A DNA stretch of 64,000 nt from Puniceicoccaceae bacterium 5H (GCA_009772895.1 WOUP01000014.1:1-64000); one strand, 5' to 3'. Counted from the first letter of the stretch, positions 35,473 through 46,174 are shown. A program made the numbers and translations. Notes: a model not told the origin generated them from the letters alone.

Positions 35473-36666
35473 ATGGGCATGGACGCGCTGATCAGCCCGG
35501 ATGCCGTGGATACCAGGATTCAGCAGGTGATAAGCCAGCTAGGCCCGGAAACACTTCCTCTCGCCCGCGCGCGAGGGCGCCAGTTGTCTAACGACATTCG
35601 AGCCGACCGCGACTTGCCGCCCTATGACCGCAGCATGATGGACGGCTACGCGGTGCCTCTGGGCGTCGGCAGCTGGCAGGTCATCGCGCGAACCTGGGCC
35701 GGGCAGTCGGCAGAAGCGCATCCGCTGGGCCCGCACGAGGCGGTCGAAGTCATGACGGGCGCCCCGGTTCCGGCAACGGCCGAAGCCGTCATCCCTTACG
35801 AGTGGACCGAACGGCGTGGGGCCGCGCTCATTATGAAACCTGGTCATAGCTTGACCCCCGGTCAGTTCATTCACCGTCAAGGATCGGATCACCGCGCGGG
35901 TGAGGTGTTGATTTCTGCCCAGCAACGCCTGGGACTGGCCGAAATCGGGGTCGCGGCGGCGGTCGGTCTGGCCGAGCTGGAGCTGACGCGTCGCCCGCGG
36001 GTGGCGCTGCTGACCACGGGCGACGAGGTTGTGCCGGTCGATACGGCCTCGCCGGAGCCCCATCAGGTCCGCCAAAGCAATCGCGCGCTATTGGAGGCCA
36101 TGTTTGCGGCACGCGGTGCGGTGGTCGCGAGCGCCCACCTCGACGACGATGAGGCCGCGATCCGTGCCTGGCTGGACGAGCAAGCCGAGAACGCCGATCT
36201 GGTCGTGGCGGCGGGCGGTATGAGCCGCGGTCATAGAGACTTCCTGCCGCGCATTTTCGACGACATGGGGCAGGGGCTCTTTCACGGCGTGGCGGAGAAG
36301 CCGGGCAAGCCGCTGGGGGCGTGGCAGCTGGAGTCGGGCGCGCTGGCGCTGGGCCTGCCGGGGAATCCGCTGGCGGTGTTGGCCACAGCCACGCGCTACC
36401 TCTTGCCCGTGCTGGAAGTGTTTGAGACGGGGTGTTGGCCGCAGCCGACCCACCTGCCGCTGGCGAAACCGGTCGACGCCCGCCCGGATCTGGCGCAGCT
36501 GATCCCGGTGCGGCTGGAGGCCGGCCAGGCGGTCCCCTTGCGCTTCCACAACTCGGGCGACCTTGCGGCTGCCGTCGGGGCACAGGGTGTGGTGGAAGTG
36601 GCGGCTGGCGGTACGGCACCTGCTCAAGAGGCAGGCGTTCCGTATTATCCCTTCCCGCTTCATTGA
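35473..36666 (+). CDS. moeA: Molybdopterin molybdenumtransferase MoeA
   Basis: A MoeA of 397 residues, which inserts molybdate into adenylated molybdopterin. Visible motifs are DLPPYDRSMMDGYAV near residue 50, EVMTGAPVP, LLTTGDEVV near 190, VVAAGGMSRGHRDF near 245 and LGLPGNPLAVL near 295. The start is ambiguous: ATG at 35473 or 35479, or 35434 upstream; 35473 is preferred because a GGGAGGGA stretch lies about 12 bases before it. The stop shares one base with the moaC start. It heads the moeA-moaC-mobA-moaD-moaE operon. Confidence 0.94.
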   Translation: MGMDALISPDAVDTRIQQVISQLGPETLPLARARGRQLSNDIRADRDLPPYDRSMMDGYAVPLGVGSWQVIARTWAGQSAEAHPLGPHEAVEVMTGAPVPATAEAVIPYEWTERRGAALIMKPGHSLTPGQFIHRQGSDHRAGEVLISAQQRLGLAEIGVAAAVGLAELELTRRPRVALLTTGDEVVPVDTASPEPHQVRQSNRALLEAMFAARGAVVASAHLDDDEAAIRAWLDEQAENADLVVAAGGMSRGHRDFLPRIFDDMGQGLFHGVAEKPGKPLGAWQLESGALALGLPGNPLAVLATATRYLLPVLEVFETGCWPQPTHLPLAKPVDARPDLAQLIPVRLEAGQAVPLRFHNSGDLAAAVGAQGVVEVAAGGTAPAQEAGVPYYPFPLH

Positions 36667-37157
36667 TGAAACAGAGCTTTACCCACCTCAGCCCCGAGGG
36701 GCAGCCCCGGATGGTCGATGTCACGGCCAAGGAGGTCACCGCCCGCGAGGCCGTGGCCAGCGCCCAGGTGCGGCTGAACACCGCCGCCTGGGAAGCCTTG
36801 GCCGATGGCGACATCCAGACCAAAAAAGGCCCCGTCTTTCACACCGCGATCATTGCCGGCACCCAGGCGGTCAAGCGCACCGCCGAGTGGATCCCCTTTT
36901 GCCATCCGCTGCCGATCGAAGGCTGTCGCATCACGATCGCACCCGGGGCTGAACGCTGCCTCGAGATCCGCTGCCGCGTGCGCACGACCTACCGTACCGG
37001 CGTCGAGATGGAAGCCCTGACCGGTGCCAGCGCCGCCGCCTTGACCATCATCGACATGTGCAAGGCCTTCGGGCCCGACCTCGAGATCCGGCACGTGCGC
37101 GTGGAGTCCAAGACTGGCGGCCAGTCCGGCGATTACCAACGGGAGGCTGCGTCGTGA
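36666..37157 (+). CDS. moaC: Cyclic pyranopterin monophosphate synthase MoaC
   Basis: A 163-residue MoaC, converting the MoaA product to cyclic pyranopterin monophosphate. All family landmarks are present: MVDVTAKEVTAREA, KKGPVFHTA, PFCHPLPIEG (catalytic His region), GVEMEALTGASAAALTIIDM with its conserved Lys after MC, and SKTGGQSGDY at the end. It overlaps moeA by one base and mobA by 4 bases (GTGA). Confidence 0.97.
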   Translation: MKQSFTHLSPEGQPRMVDVTAKEVTAREAVASAQVRLNTAAWEALADGDIQTKKGPVFHTAIIAGTQAVKRTAEWIPFCHPLPIEGCRITIAPGAERCLEIRCRVRTTYRTGVEMEALTGASAAALTIIDMCKAFGPDLEIRHVRVESKTGGQSGDYQREAAS

Positions 37158-37738
37158 AGCGCTATGCCCTGGTGCTTGCGGGCGGCCGGAGCCGCCGCAT
37201 GGGGCGGGACAAGGCGACGCTGCGCCGTCCCGACGGGCGCACGCAGCTGCAGCATACGCTCGATCTGGCCCGGCGCTTCAGCGACCGCGCCTACCTTTCT
37301 CGCCGCTCCTTGCCTGCCGAACCGCCGCCCGCACCGGTCGTGGTCGACCGCTGGCCGGGGCAGGGGCCGTTGGGCGCCATCCTGTCCGCGCAGTTGACCC
37401 AACCGCACGCGGAGTGGCTGGTGCTCGCCTGCGATTTGCCGCTGCTCGACGCCCGCACGCTCGAGCGTCTGTTGGCAGGTGCGAGCCCGGAAGACGCCGC
37501 AGTCGCGTTTCGCAGCGCCTTCGATGGCAAGCCGGAGCCGCTCTGCGCGCTCTATCGCCCGGCCCTGCGACCGGCCCTGCAGCGCGCTTGGGCCTACGAC
37601 GTGCGGTGCCCGCGCAAGGTGCTGACGGCAACCGGCGTGCGCCTGCTCGCTCTACCGTCACCATGCGCCCTCGACAACGCCAATACGCCCGCCGACTGGC
37701 AGGCATCCTTCCCTTCGCAACGCCATGAAGCAGCTTGA
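37154..37738 (+). CDS. mobA: Molybdenum cofactor guanylyltransferase MobA
   Basis: A 194-residue nucleotidyltransferase that attaches GMP to Mo-molybdopterin to make the bis-MGD cofactor used by NasA-type nitrate reductases. The GTP-binding loop LAGGRSRRMGRDKA is at the N-terminus, LACDLPLLD marks the Mg2+-binding Asp, and GKPEPLCALYRP is the late conserved segment. It starts at a GTG (37154) overlapping the moaC stop by 4 bases. It overlaps the moaD start by 14 bases. Confidence 0.92.
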   Translation: MKRYALVLAGGRSRRMGRDKATLRRPDGRTQLQHTLDLARRFSDRAYLSRRSLPAEPPPAPVVVDRWPGQGPLGAILSAQLTQPHAEWLVLACDLPLLDARTLERLLAGASPEDAAVAFRSAFDGKPEPLCALYRPALRPALQRAWAYDVRCPRKVLTATGVRLLALPSPCALDNANTPADWQASFPSQRHEAA

Positions 37739-37967
37739 AGTTCTCTATTTCGGCAGCCTGCGGGCCCAGCGCGGCACCGGGCACGAAGCGATCCATACCA
37801 CCGCCGAAAGCCCGCGCGCGCTCTACCTCGAGCTGTCGCGCCAACACGGCTTCAGCCTGCCGGTCGAGCGGATCCTCTTTGCGGTCGACGACGATTACAC
37901 CGAGGTCGACGCGCCCCTGCCAGAGCGCGGCACGCTCGCCATCATGCCCCCCTTGGCCGGAGGTTGA
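37725..37967 (+). CDS. moaD: Molybdopterin synthase small subunit MoaD
   Basis: An 80-residue ubiquitin-like sulphur carrier. It ends in the required Gly-Gly (MPPLAGG), which is adenylated and thiocarboxylated before delivering sulphur in molybdopterin synthase. It starts with KQLEVLYFGSLRAQRG, and FAVDDDYTEVDAPL is the typical middle part. It overlaps the end of mobA and is followed 2 bases later by moaE. A MoeB-type activating enzyme is not in this window. Confidence 0.93.
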   Translation: MKQLEVLYFGSLRAQRGTGHEAIHTTAESPRALYLELSRQHGFSLPVERILFAVDDDYTEVDAPLPERGTLAIMPPLAGG

Positions 37968-37969
37968 TC

Positions 37970-38422
37970 ATGACGCCCTTTCAACTCAGTGCCGCCCCCA
38001 TCGACCCGGCTTCGCTGCGCGCGACCCTCGAAGACCCGACCGCGGGTGCGCTGGTGACCTTCGAAGGCTGGGTGCGCAACCACCACCAGGGCCGCGCGGT
38101 CGAACGACTCGGCTACAGCGCCTACGAGCCGCTGGCCCTCAAGGAAGGTGCGCGCATCCTGGCCGAGGCGCTGGAGCGCTTCCCCTTGGCGCAGGCCCAG
38201 GCCGTCCACCGTATCGGTGACCTCGCGATCGGGGACTGCGCGGTCTGGGTGGGGGTGGCCTCGAGCCACCGACAGGAAGCCTTTGCCGCCTGCAGCTGGA
38301 TTATCGACGCGATCAAGGGCCGCGTGCCGGTCTGGAAGGAGGAATTCTACGCCGACGGCAGCGTCGCGTGGGTCGATCCTACGGCTGAGCCGTCGCCAGC
38401 GGCAGATCGTCGTAGCGAATGA
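37970..38422 (+). CDS. moaE: Molybdopterin synthase catalytic subunit MoaE
   Basis: A 150-residue MoaE, which with MoaD converts cyclic pyranopterin monophosphate to molybdopterin. Recognisable parts are GALVTFEGWVRNHHQG, YSAYEPLALKE, HRIGDLAIGDCAVWVGVASSHR and AIKGRVPVWKEEFYADG, where the active-site Lys lies. The ATG at 37970 has GGAGG (37959-37963) 6 bases upstream. Its last 44 bases overlap the end of the convergent LysR gene, so the two 3' ends are complementary. Confidence 0.95.
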   Translation: MTPFQLSAAPIDPASLRATLEDPTAGALVTFEGWVRNHHQGRAVERLGYSAYEPLALKEGARILAEALERFPLAQAQAVHRIGDLAIGDCAVWVGVASSHRQEAFAACSWIIDAIKGRVPVWKEEFYADGSVAWVDPTAEPSPAADRRSE

Positions 38423-39335
38423 TGTTCTTGCCCTGCAGCACGTGAGCCGCCTCTTCGGCGAGCCCCAGAAACGTCTCCTCCAGCAGGCTCAGCGTCTTGC
38501 CCTTCAGGGTCAGCAGACCCCACTCCCGCTTGAGGCGCGGGGAGGGCAGGGGGCGGGAGATCAGCTTGCCCGCGGCTACCTCGTTCTTGACCACCCAGTC
38601 GGCCACGACGCCCACGCCCTGGCCGATGCGCGCCATCTCCTTGATCGCTTCCATGCTGCCCACTTCCAATGGTGGCCGCAGGCGCATCCCGGCGCGGTTG
38701 AGGTAGCTCTCCAGCATGGTGAAGGTCAGGCTGCTGCGCGAGTAGCTGAGGATGGTCTCGCGGGCGATGTCTTCGATGCCGATGGTGCGCTGGCGCGCCC
38801 AGGCGTGCTGGGGCGAAAAGATCAGGCGCAGCTCGTCGTTGAACAATGGGTAAAAGCTCAGGTCCGTCGCGGTCGTCGGGTTGATGCCAACCGCGAGGTC
38901 GACCTGGTTGGCGCGCAAGGCCTCGATCGCGAGCGGCGTATCGGCCGGCATCAGTGAGACGTTGCACTGCGGGAAGGACTGCTTGAACTCCCGCAGGATG
39001 GACGGGATCAGATACTGGCAGGCGGTGTTGCTGGCGGCGACGCGCAGGCGACCGCGGCCCCATTCGCCCAACTCGTCCAGCCGGTGGCGCAAGCGGATCA
39101 TGGACTCTACGATCTGCTGCGCCTCGGTGTTGAAAATCTCGCCGTGCTCCGTCAGCAAGAGCCGTTGGCCGGCGCGCTTGACCAGTTTGTAGCCCAGGTC
39201 GGTTTCCAGTGCCTTGATCGAGTGGCTGATCGCCGATTGCGTCAGGTTCAGCTCCTGGGCCGCGCGGGTGTAGCTTCCGGTCCTCGCTAGCGTGACGAAG
39301 TTCAGCAACTGGCGGCTGTCCAGTAGGGAAGGCAT
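38379..39335 (-). CDS. LysR-family transcriptional regulator
   Basis: A 318-residue LysR-type regulator: an N-terminal winged helix-turn-helix (FVTLARTGSYTRAAQELNLTQSAISHSIKALE) and a substrate-binding domain from about residue 90. It is divergent from the NrtA/NasS-like gene, with 78 bases between, at the edge of the nitrate assimilation cluster. Control of nitrate or general nitrogen genes is therefore likely (inference), like NtcB- or Cbl-type regulators. Its 3' end overlaps moaE by 44 bases on the opposite strand. The effector is unknown. Confidence 0.9.
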   Translation of the reverse strand: MPSLLDSRQLLNFVTLARTGSYTRAAQELNLTQSAISHSIKALETDLGYKLVKRAGQRLLLTEHGEIFNTEAQQIVESMIRLRHRLDELGEWGRGRLRVAASNTACQYLIPSILREFKQSFPQCNVSLMPADTPLAIEALRANQVDLAVGINPTTATDLSFYPLFNDELRLIFSPQHAWARQRTIGIEDIARETILSYSRSSLTFTMLESYLNRAGMRLRPPLEVGSMEAIKEMARIGQGVGVVADWVVKNEVAAGKLISRPLPSPRLKREWGLLTLKGKTLSLLEETFLGLAEEAAHVLQGKNIIRYDDLPLATAQP

Positions 39336-39413
39336 GAATACCCCTGCAGCGAGAACCGGGCCAGTCTTCGTAAATCCACCTTCGCTTGGCATGTTCCTCG
39401 CTGAAGGGTTGCC

Positions 39414-40475
39414 ATGTCTCCGCTTCCTCTTCAGGGTAGCCCCATGTGGCGTTTGGGTTTTGTTCAGCTGTGCGACGCGGCACCGCTGATTATGGCGGCG
39501 GAGCTCGGTTATTTCCGCGAGCAGGGTTTGTTGATCGAGTTGTCGCGCGAGATGGGGTGGGCGACGCTGCTGGACAAGATCGTCCAGGGCGAACTCGTAG
39601 CAGCTCACGCATTGGGGCCACTGCCCCTGGCGGCCAGCATCGGCCTGGGTTCGTTCGCTACCGTCTGCCAGGGCCTGATGGTCCTCAATACTCACGGCAA
39701 CGCCATCACGCTCAGCCGCCGCCTGGTGGACGAAGGCGTGCAGACGCCCGAACAATTTGCCGACCACGTGCGCCAGAATCGCTGGGAGCGCCGCTTCGTC
39801 ATGGGCTCGGTTTCCCCCTTCTCGACCCACCACTACCTGTTGCACCGCTGGCTGCTTCAGCTCGGCCTCACGCCAGGCAAGGATGTGGACGTCGTGACGC
39901 TGCCGCCGCGCCAGTTCCTGCGCCATCTCGAGGCCGAAACGGTGATCGGCGCCTGCGTGGGCGAGCCCTGGAATTCCATGGCCGTCAACCTTGGGTTGGG
40001 CGTCATGATGGCCCTGTCGCAGGAGATCGAGCCCAACCACCCGGAGAAGGTGTTGATGGCCCGGCGCGAAGTGATCGACGCCCATCCGGAAGAGATCGAG
40101 GCGCTGCTGGTGGCGTTGATCCGGGCCGCGCATTGGTGCGATCAGCCGGAGAATGCCGACCAACTGGCGCAGACGCTCTCCCGTCGTTCCTATCTCGATC
40201 TGCCCGCGCACGTGATCAAGGCCAGCCTGCGAGGCACCTTTTCACGCGGCCTCGAGGGGCTGACCGTGCCGGGCCCCATGATGTCCTTTTCCGGCCCGCG
40301 CGTGCAGGAGATGACCATGCCCAAGGCGCGTTGGCTCCAGCGCTGCCTCGTCCAGAGCGGGCAGATGGACGCCGACCGTCAGCTCTCGGATGAGCAATTG
40401 CGGTCAATCTATAGCCCGGCGCTGTTCAAGAAGGCTCAGGTGCGGGCAGAGCGCGAAGATCGCGAGATCGGCTAA
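39414..40475 (+). CDS. NrtA/NasS-like nitrate-binding protein without signal peptide
   Basis: A 353-residue protein of the NrtA/CmpA binding-protein family (LGFVQLCDAAPLIMAAELGYFREQGL at the start, FSTHHYLLHRWLL near residue 140, CVGEPWNSMAVNLGLGV near 180). Unlike NrtA at 42096 it has no signal peptide or lipobox, so it should stay in the cytoplasm. Cytoplasmic NrtA-like proteins are known as NasS, the nitrate sensor that holds the antiterminator NasT. No NasT (ANTAR) gene is in this window; instead a LysR regulator sits divergently next to it. It may sense nitrate for that regulator. The start may be 39414 or the ATG at 39444. Confidence 0.8.
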   Translation: MSPLPLQGSPMWRLGFVQLCDAAPLIMAAELGYFREQGLLIELSREMGWATLLDKIVQGELVAAHALGPLPLAASIGLGSFATVCQGLMVLNTHGNAITLSRRLVDEGVQTPEQFADHVRQNRWERRFVMGSVSPFSTHHYLLHRWLLQLGLTPGKDVDVVTLPPRQFLRHLEAETVIGACVGEPWNSMAVNLGLGVMMALSQEIEPNHPEKVLMARREVIDAHPEEIEALLVALIRAAHWCDQPENADQLAQTLSRRSYLDLPAHVIKASLRGTFSRGLEGLTVPGPMMSFSGPRVQEMTMPKARWLQRCLVQSGQMDADRQLSDEQLRSIYSPALFKKAQVRAEREDREIG

Positions 40476-40619
40476 CGTCTGTCTGGGCAGAAGGCAAGCA
40501 CGTTGGCTCGCGCATCAGCTTCTTGGATACATACGGCGCTCTCGGGCTCCGTGGTCGCCTGCGCACCTCCAGCCGCGAGGTTCTGGCGCAGGTCCGAAAA
40601 ACTTTCCATGAATTAAAAT

Positions 40620-40650
40620 CATACAGAATGAAAAATATATGAGCTGTATG
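40620..40650. promoter_or_regulatory. Inverted repeat upstream of the porin gene
   Basis: CATACAG (40620-40626) and CTGTATG (40644-40650) form perfect 7-base arms with 17 bases between. It lies in an AT-rich stretch about 90 bases before the porin start. The right half CTGTATGAATT shares GTATGAATT with a second inverted repeat before nrtA (41948-41976). It is a candidate binding site for the LysR or another nitrogen regulator. Confidence 0.4.
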
Positions 40651-40740
40651 AATTTGCCCATCGAGTGGTCAAGGTAAGCCAGATGCAACAGGAGGGGACA
40701 CGGCATCCGCGCCGCCTTTCAACTGATCCCGTTGTCAAAA

Positions 40741-41943
40741 ATGTCCCACCGCTCATATCGCTTCAAACATCTCCGGCCGGTTTCGCTCGGCACGCTCGCG
40801 CTCCTGACCGGCGCCCAACTCTTCGCCGCCGACACCGCGCTCGAGGCACTGCAGGAGGGCGAGGTCAACCTGACTCTCCGTCCCCGCTACGAATACGCGG
40901 AGCAAGCGAACCGCGACGTCAGCCACGCCGCCACGCTCAAGACGCTGCTCGGCTACACCACGGCACCGTGGCAGGGCTTCTCCGCCCAGATCGAATTTTC
41001 CGACACCCACGCGCTCGACGACGCGAGTTACAACGCCGCCGGCCTCAATGGCGAGCCGCAGAAGACCGTCGTCGCCGATCCGGAAACGACCGAACTCAAC
41101 CAGGCCTACCTCCAGTACACCGACGAGTTGCTGCTCGTAAAGGGCGGGCGTCAGCGCCTGATCTACGACAACGCGCGCTTCGTCGGCAACGTCGGCTGGC
41201 GGCAGAACGAGCAGACCTTCGACGCGGGCTTGATCCGCGTGACGCCGGTGCAGGGGCTCAAGCTCGATTACGCCTACCTCAGCCAGATCAACCGCATCTT
41301 CGCCGACGAGCGCGACTGGGATAGCGACTCCCACCTCCTGCACCTCCATTACACGGTGACAGACACCGTGGAGGTCGGCGCCTATTACTACCACCTCGAT
41401 TTCGACGGTGGCGGTGACGGGCAGGACAACGATACGCTGGGCGGCTTCGTGGCCGGTGGCGTGCCGTTGGAGGACGTCAAGCTGACCTACCGCCTCGAGA
41501 GCGCCTGGCAGCACCGCGATACCCCGGACATCGATCCCTGGTATTTTCACGCGCAGGGCGGGGCGGCATATGACGCCTTCAAACTGGGGCTGGGTTACGA
41601 GGTTCTCGGCAGCGACGACGGCCGGGGCCAGTTTCTGACGCCTCTGGCCACCGCGCACGCCTACAACGGCTTTGCCGATGCCTACCTCAATAATGGGGGC
41701 GCCGGCGGTCTGCGCGACCTCTACCTGTCTCTCGGCACCCAGGTCGAGAAGCTCAACGCCACTTTCATCTACCACCACTTCGAGTCGGATGCCGGCGATG
41801 CCGCCGACGGCGAAGAATACGACTTCGTGCTGGCGTATCCCGTCCACGAGCGCGTGAAGGCGCTGGTCAAGGTTGCCCTCTACCAGGGGGACGACTTGCC
41901 GGATGTGAACCGCTTCGTCACCCAGCTCACGTTCTCCTACTAG
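40741..41943 (+). CDS. Outer-membrane porin, alginate-export-like
   Basis: A 400-residue outer-membrane beta-barrel. A signal peptide (to about residue 30, ...TGAQLFA) is followed by alternating amphipathic strands. The segment GGRQRLIYDNARFVGNVGWRQNEQTFDA near residue 135 is typical of the alginate-export (AlgE-like) porin branch common next to nitrate uptake genes. The C-terminus ends in an aromatic residue (TFSY), a signal for barrel assembly. It lies between the NasS-like gene and nrtA, so it probably lets nitrate or another small anion cross the outer membrane. The ATG at 40741 is chosen over a TTG at 40732. Confidence 0.82.
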   Translation: MSHRSYRFKHLRPVSLGTLALLTGAQLFAADTALEALQEGEVNLTLRPRYEYAEQANRDVSHAATLKTLLGYTTAPWQGFSAQIEFSDTHALDDASYNAAGLNGEPQKTVVADPETTELNQAYLQYTDELLLVKGGRQRLIYDNARFVGNVGWRQNEQTFDAGLIRVTPVQGLKLDYAYLSQINRIFADERDWDSDSHLLHLHYTVTDTVEVGAYYYHLDFDGGGDGQDNDTLGGFVAGGVPLEDVKLTYRLESAWQHRDTPDIDPWYFHAQGGAAYDAFKLGLGYEVLGSDDGRGQFLTPLATAHAYNGFADAYLNNGGAGGLRDLYLSLGTQVEKLNATFIYHHFESDAGDAADGEEYDFVLAYPVHERVKALVKVALYQGDDLPDVNRFVTQLTFSY

Positions 41944-41947
41944 CCTG

Positions 41948-41976
41948 ATTCATAGCGGATTACGCTGCGTATGAAT
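41948..41976. promoter_or_regulatory. Inverted repeat upstream of nrtA
   Basis: ATTCATA (41948-41954) and TATGAAT (41970-41976) are perfect 7-base arms with 15 bases between, located in the 150-base gap between the porin stop and nrtA. The right half GCGTATGAATTC resembles the right half of the repeat at 40620-40650. It could be an operator of the nrt operon. Confidence 0.4.
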
Positions 41977-42095
41977 TCGATTCATGTGCACCTTGAATGT
42001 TTTGACCTGCTCAGTTTTGGCCAAAACCGCCTGGCTGGCACCGGGCACGCTCATAAGAAAAACTATACAACGCGAACACTTTGATTCACTTACCC

Positions 42096-43451
42096 ATGAA
42101 ACGTCTGGTCACTTTTTGCACCTCCCTGCTCGCCGCTGCGGCCAGCTTCGCGGCTCCCCTGGAGAAGACCGACCTCAAATTTGGCTTTATCAAGCTAACG
42201 GACTGCGCACCCCTCGTCATCGCGAAGGAGAAGGGCTTCTTTCAGGACGAAGGCCTGTCCGTCGAAGTCGTCGCGCAACCCAACTGGAAGACGCTGCTCG
42301 ACAACGTCATCAACGGTAACCTCGACGGCGCGCACATGCTCAGCGGCCAGCCCATCGCTGCCACCATCGGCATCGGTACGCAGGCCCATGTGGTCACGGC
42401 CTTTACGATGGACCTCAACGGCAACGGCATCACCGTCTCCAACAACATCTGGGAGGAGATGCAGCAGATCGACTTCGATCTCGACACGCCCTTCCCCGAG
42501 CACCCGATCTCGGCTGACGCGCTCAAGCCCATCGTGGAGGAATACCTCTCCAAGGGCGACAAGCTGCAGATGGGCATGGTCTTCCCCGTCTCCACGCACA
42601 ATTACGAGCTGCGCTACTGGCTCGCCGCTTCGGGCATCAACCCCGGCATGTATACCAAGACGGATGTCGGGGGCCGCACGGATGCCGAAGTCGAGCTGTC
42701 GGTGACGCCGCCGCCCATGATGCCCACCGTGCTCGAAGCCGGTAACATCCAGGGCTACTGCGTCGGCGAACCGTGGAACCAGCAGGCCGTCTCCAAGGGC
42801 ATCGGCGTGCCGGTCGTGACCAATTACGACATCTGGCAGAACAACCCGGAGAAGGTCTTCGGCGTGACCAAAAAGTGGGCCGACGCCAACCCGCACACCC
42901 ACGTGGCGGTGGTCAAGGCCCTGATCCGGGCCGGGCGCTGGCTCGACGAGACCGACGCGAGCGGCCACTACGTCAACCGCGACGAAGCCGTGCGCATCCT
43001 CAGCCAGCCCAACTACGTCGGCGCCGATTACAACGTGATCAAGAATTCGATGACCGGCTACTTCTACTTTCAGAAGACCGACAAGCGCGAGATGCCGGAC
43101 TTCAACGTCTTTTACAAATACTACGCCACCTATCCCTGGTACAGCGACGGCATCTGGTTCCTCACGCAAATGCGCCGCTGGGGCCAGATCACCGAGCCCA
43201 AGTCGGCCGCGTGGTACGCCGAGACCGCCCAGAAGATCTACCTGCCCGACGTCTACCTGACGGCCGCCCAGGAGCTGCTGGACGAGGGCCTGATCGAAAA
43301 GGACGAGATCCCCTGGGATACCGACGGCTACAAGCCCGCCACCGACGCCTTTATCGACGGCATCACCTACGACGCCCACGACCCGATCGGCTACCTCAAC
43401 AGCCACCAGATCGGCAACAAGGACTTTGTCGGCACCACCGCCGGCAACTAG
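42096..43451 (+). CDS. nrtA: Nitrate ABC transporter substrate-binding protein
   Basis: A 451-residue periplasmic binding protein of the NrtA/CmpA/NasF family. A Sec signal ([19 protein letters not shown]) precedes [22 protein letters not shown]. Further family segments are [24 protein letters not shown] and [19 protein letters not shown], and [19 protein letters not shown] occurs near the C-terminus, as in NrtA. It binds nitrate (and probably nitrite) for the NrtB-NrtC-NrtD importer. A stable hairpin with a TTCG loop follows the stop, which could allow more binding protein than permease to be made. The start at 42096 gives the proper signal sequence. Confidence 0.93.
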   Translation: MKRLVTFCTSLLAAAASFAAPLEKTDLKFGFIKLTDCAPLVIAKEKGFFQDEGLSVEVVAQPNWKTLLDNVINGNLDGAHMLSGQPIAATIGIGTQAHVVTAFTMDLNGNGITVSNNIWEEMQQIDFDLDTPFPEHPISADALKPIVEEYLSKGDKLQMGMVFPVSTHNYELRYWLAASGINPGMYTKTDVGGRTDAEVELSVTPPPMMPTVLEAGNIQGYCVGEPWNQQAVSKGIGVPVVTNYDIWQNNPEKVFGVTKKWADANPHTHVAVVKALIRAGRWLDETDASGHYVNRDEAVRILSQPNYVGADYNVIKNSMTGYFYFQKTDKREMPDFNVFYKYYATYPWYSDGIWFLTQMRRWGQITEPKSAAWYAETAQKIYLPDVYLTAAQELLDEGLIEKDEIPWDTDGYKPATDAFIDGITYDAHDPIGYLNSHQIGNKDFVGTTAGN

Positions 43452-43472
43452 CGCCCATCCATCCGACTCCCC

Positions 43473-43492
43473 GGGCGGCCTTCGGGCCGCCC
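43473..43492 (+). promoter_or_regulatory. TTCG-loop hairpin between nrtA and nrtB
   Basis: Perfect 8-base-pair stem GGGCGGCC / GGCCGCCC with a TTCG tetraloop, in the 70 bases between nrtA and nrtB. No U-run follows, so it is more likely an mRNA-stabilising or processing structure protecting the nrtA message than a full terminator. Confidence 0.6.
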
Positions 43493-43521
43493 ACCTTTCG
43501 CACCGCACCACCTCCATCACC

Positions 43522-45132
<1,611 letters not shown>

Positions 45133-45241
45133 GGAAGTTTTTCAACAGAAGGACGCAAAGAACGCCCAGACAGAGACATAAGAGATCTTTTCTATCCTCA
45201 TCTCTTCGTGTCCTTCGTGTTCATTCCAACCTTTTTTTATC

Positions 45242-46138
45242 ATGGCCTTTCTCGAACTCGACCACGTCTCCCTGGGCTTCGGCCCGCCAAATGACCGCAC
45301 GGAAGTGCTGAAGGACGTCAACCTGCAGGTGCAGGAAAACGAATTCGTCGCCATCATCGGCTTTTCCGGCAGCGGCAAGAGCACGCTCGTGTCGTTGCTC
45401 GCCGGCCTGCAGCAACCGGAAAAGGGCTGCGTGCGCATGCACGGCCAGCCGGTGACCGAGCCCGGGCCGGAGCGCGGCATCATGTTTCAGAATTACTCGC
45501 TGCTGCCCTGGCTCAGCGTGCACGGCAATATCGAGCTGGCGGTGAAGCAGGTCTTCCCGCGCTACAGCCGGGCCGAGCGCAAGGCCCACGTCGAGCGCTA
45601 CATCGAGATGGTCAACCTCACGCCCGCAGCCGACAAAAAGCCCTCGGAGCTCTCCGGCGGTATGCGCCAACGCGTTTCGCTCGCCCGCACCCTGGCGATG
45701 CAGCCGGAGGTGATCCTGCTCGATGAACCGCTCTCGGCCCTCGACGCCCTCACCCGGGCCAACCTGCAGGACGAGATCGTGCGCATCTGGGGCGAGGACC
45801 GCCGCACCGTGGTCATGATCACCAACGACGTCGACGAGGCCCTGCTGATGGCCGACCGCGTGGTGCCGCTCACCATGGGCCCCGAAGCCACCCTGGCGGA
45901 CGCCTTCACCATCGACTTGCCGCGCCCGCGCGACCGCACCCTTTCGAACTCCGACCCGGACTTCAAGCACCTGCGCAACCGCATTACGCAGTACCTCATC
46001 GGCCTCAACGAAGAAGCCAAGGCCCTCCGCGTCGACGAGCGCAAGGAAATGCCCGACGTCCGCCCGGTCGACTTCTACGCGACCCGCCGCACCAGTTTCT
46101 GGGAGCGCCTCCGCAATAACGACACCGACGCAGCCTGA
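45242..46138 (+). CDS. nrtC: Nitrate ABC transporter ATP-binding protein (first)
   Basis: A 298-residue ABC ATPase: Walker [11 protein letters not shown]-loop FQNYSLLPW, signature LSGGMRQR, Walker B VILLDEP, and a switch residue in [10 protein letters not shown] where Asn replaces the usual His (TND instead of THD). The segment [15 protein letters not shown] is typical of nitrate/taurine-type importers. It lacks the extra binding-protein domain of cyanobacterial NrtC, so the symbol only marks its place. The changed switch residue suggests that this site is weak or degenerate and that the second ATPase (46298-47170) does most of the hydrolysis. It lies about 110 bases after nrtB. Confidence 0.88.
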   Translation: MAFLELDHVSLGFGPPNDRTEVLKDVNLQVQENEFVAIIGFSGSGKSTLVSLLAGLQQPEKGCVRMHGQPVTEPGPERGIMFQNYSLLPWLSVHGNIELAVKQVFPRYSRAERKAHVERYIEMVNLTPAADKKPSELSGGMRQRVSLARTLAMQPEVILLDEPLSALDALTRANLQDEIVRIWGEDRRTVVMITNDVDEALLMADRVVPLTMGPEATLADAFTIDLPRPRDRTLSNSDPDFKHLRNRITQYLIGLNEEAKALRVDERKEMPDVRPVDFYATRRTSFWERLRNNDTDAA

Positions 46139-46174
46139 ACAAGGTAGAACTGATAACCTGAAAGAGGCGTTAAA

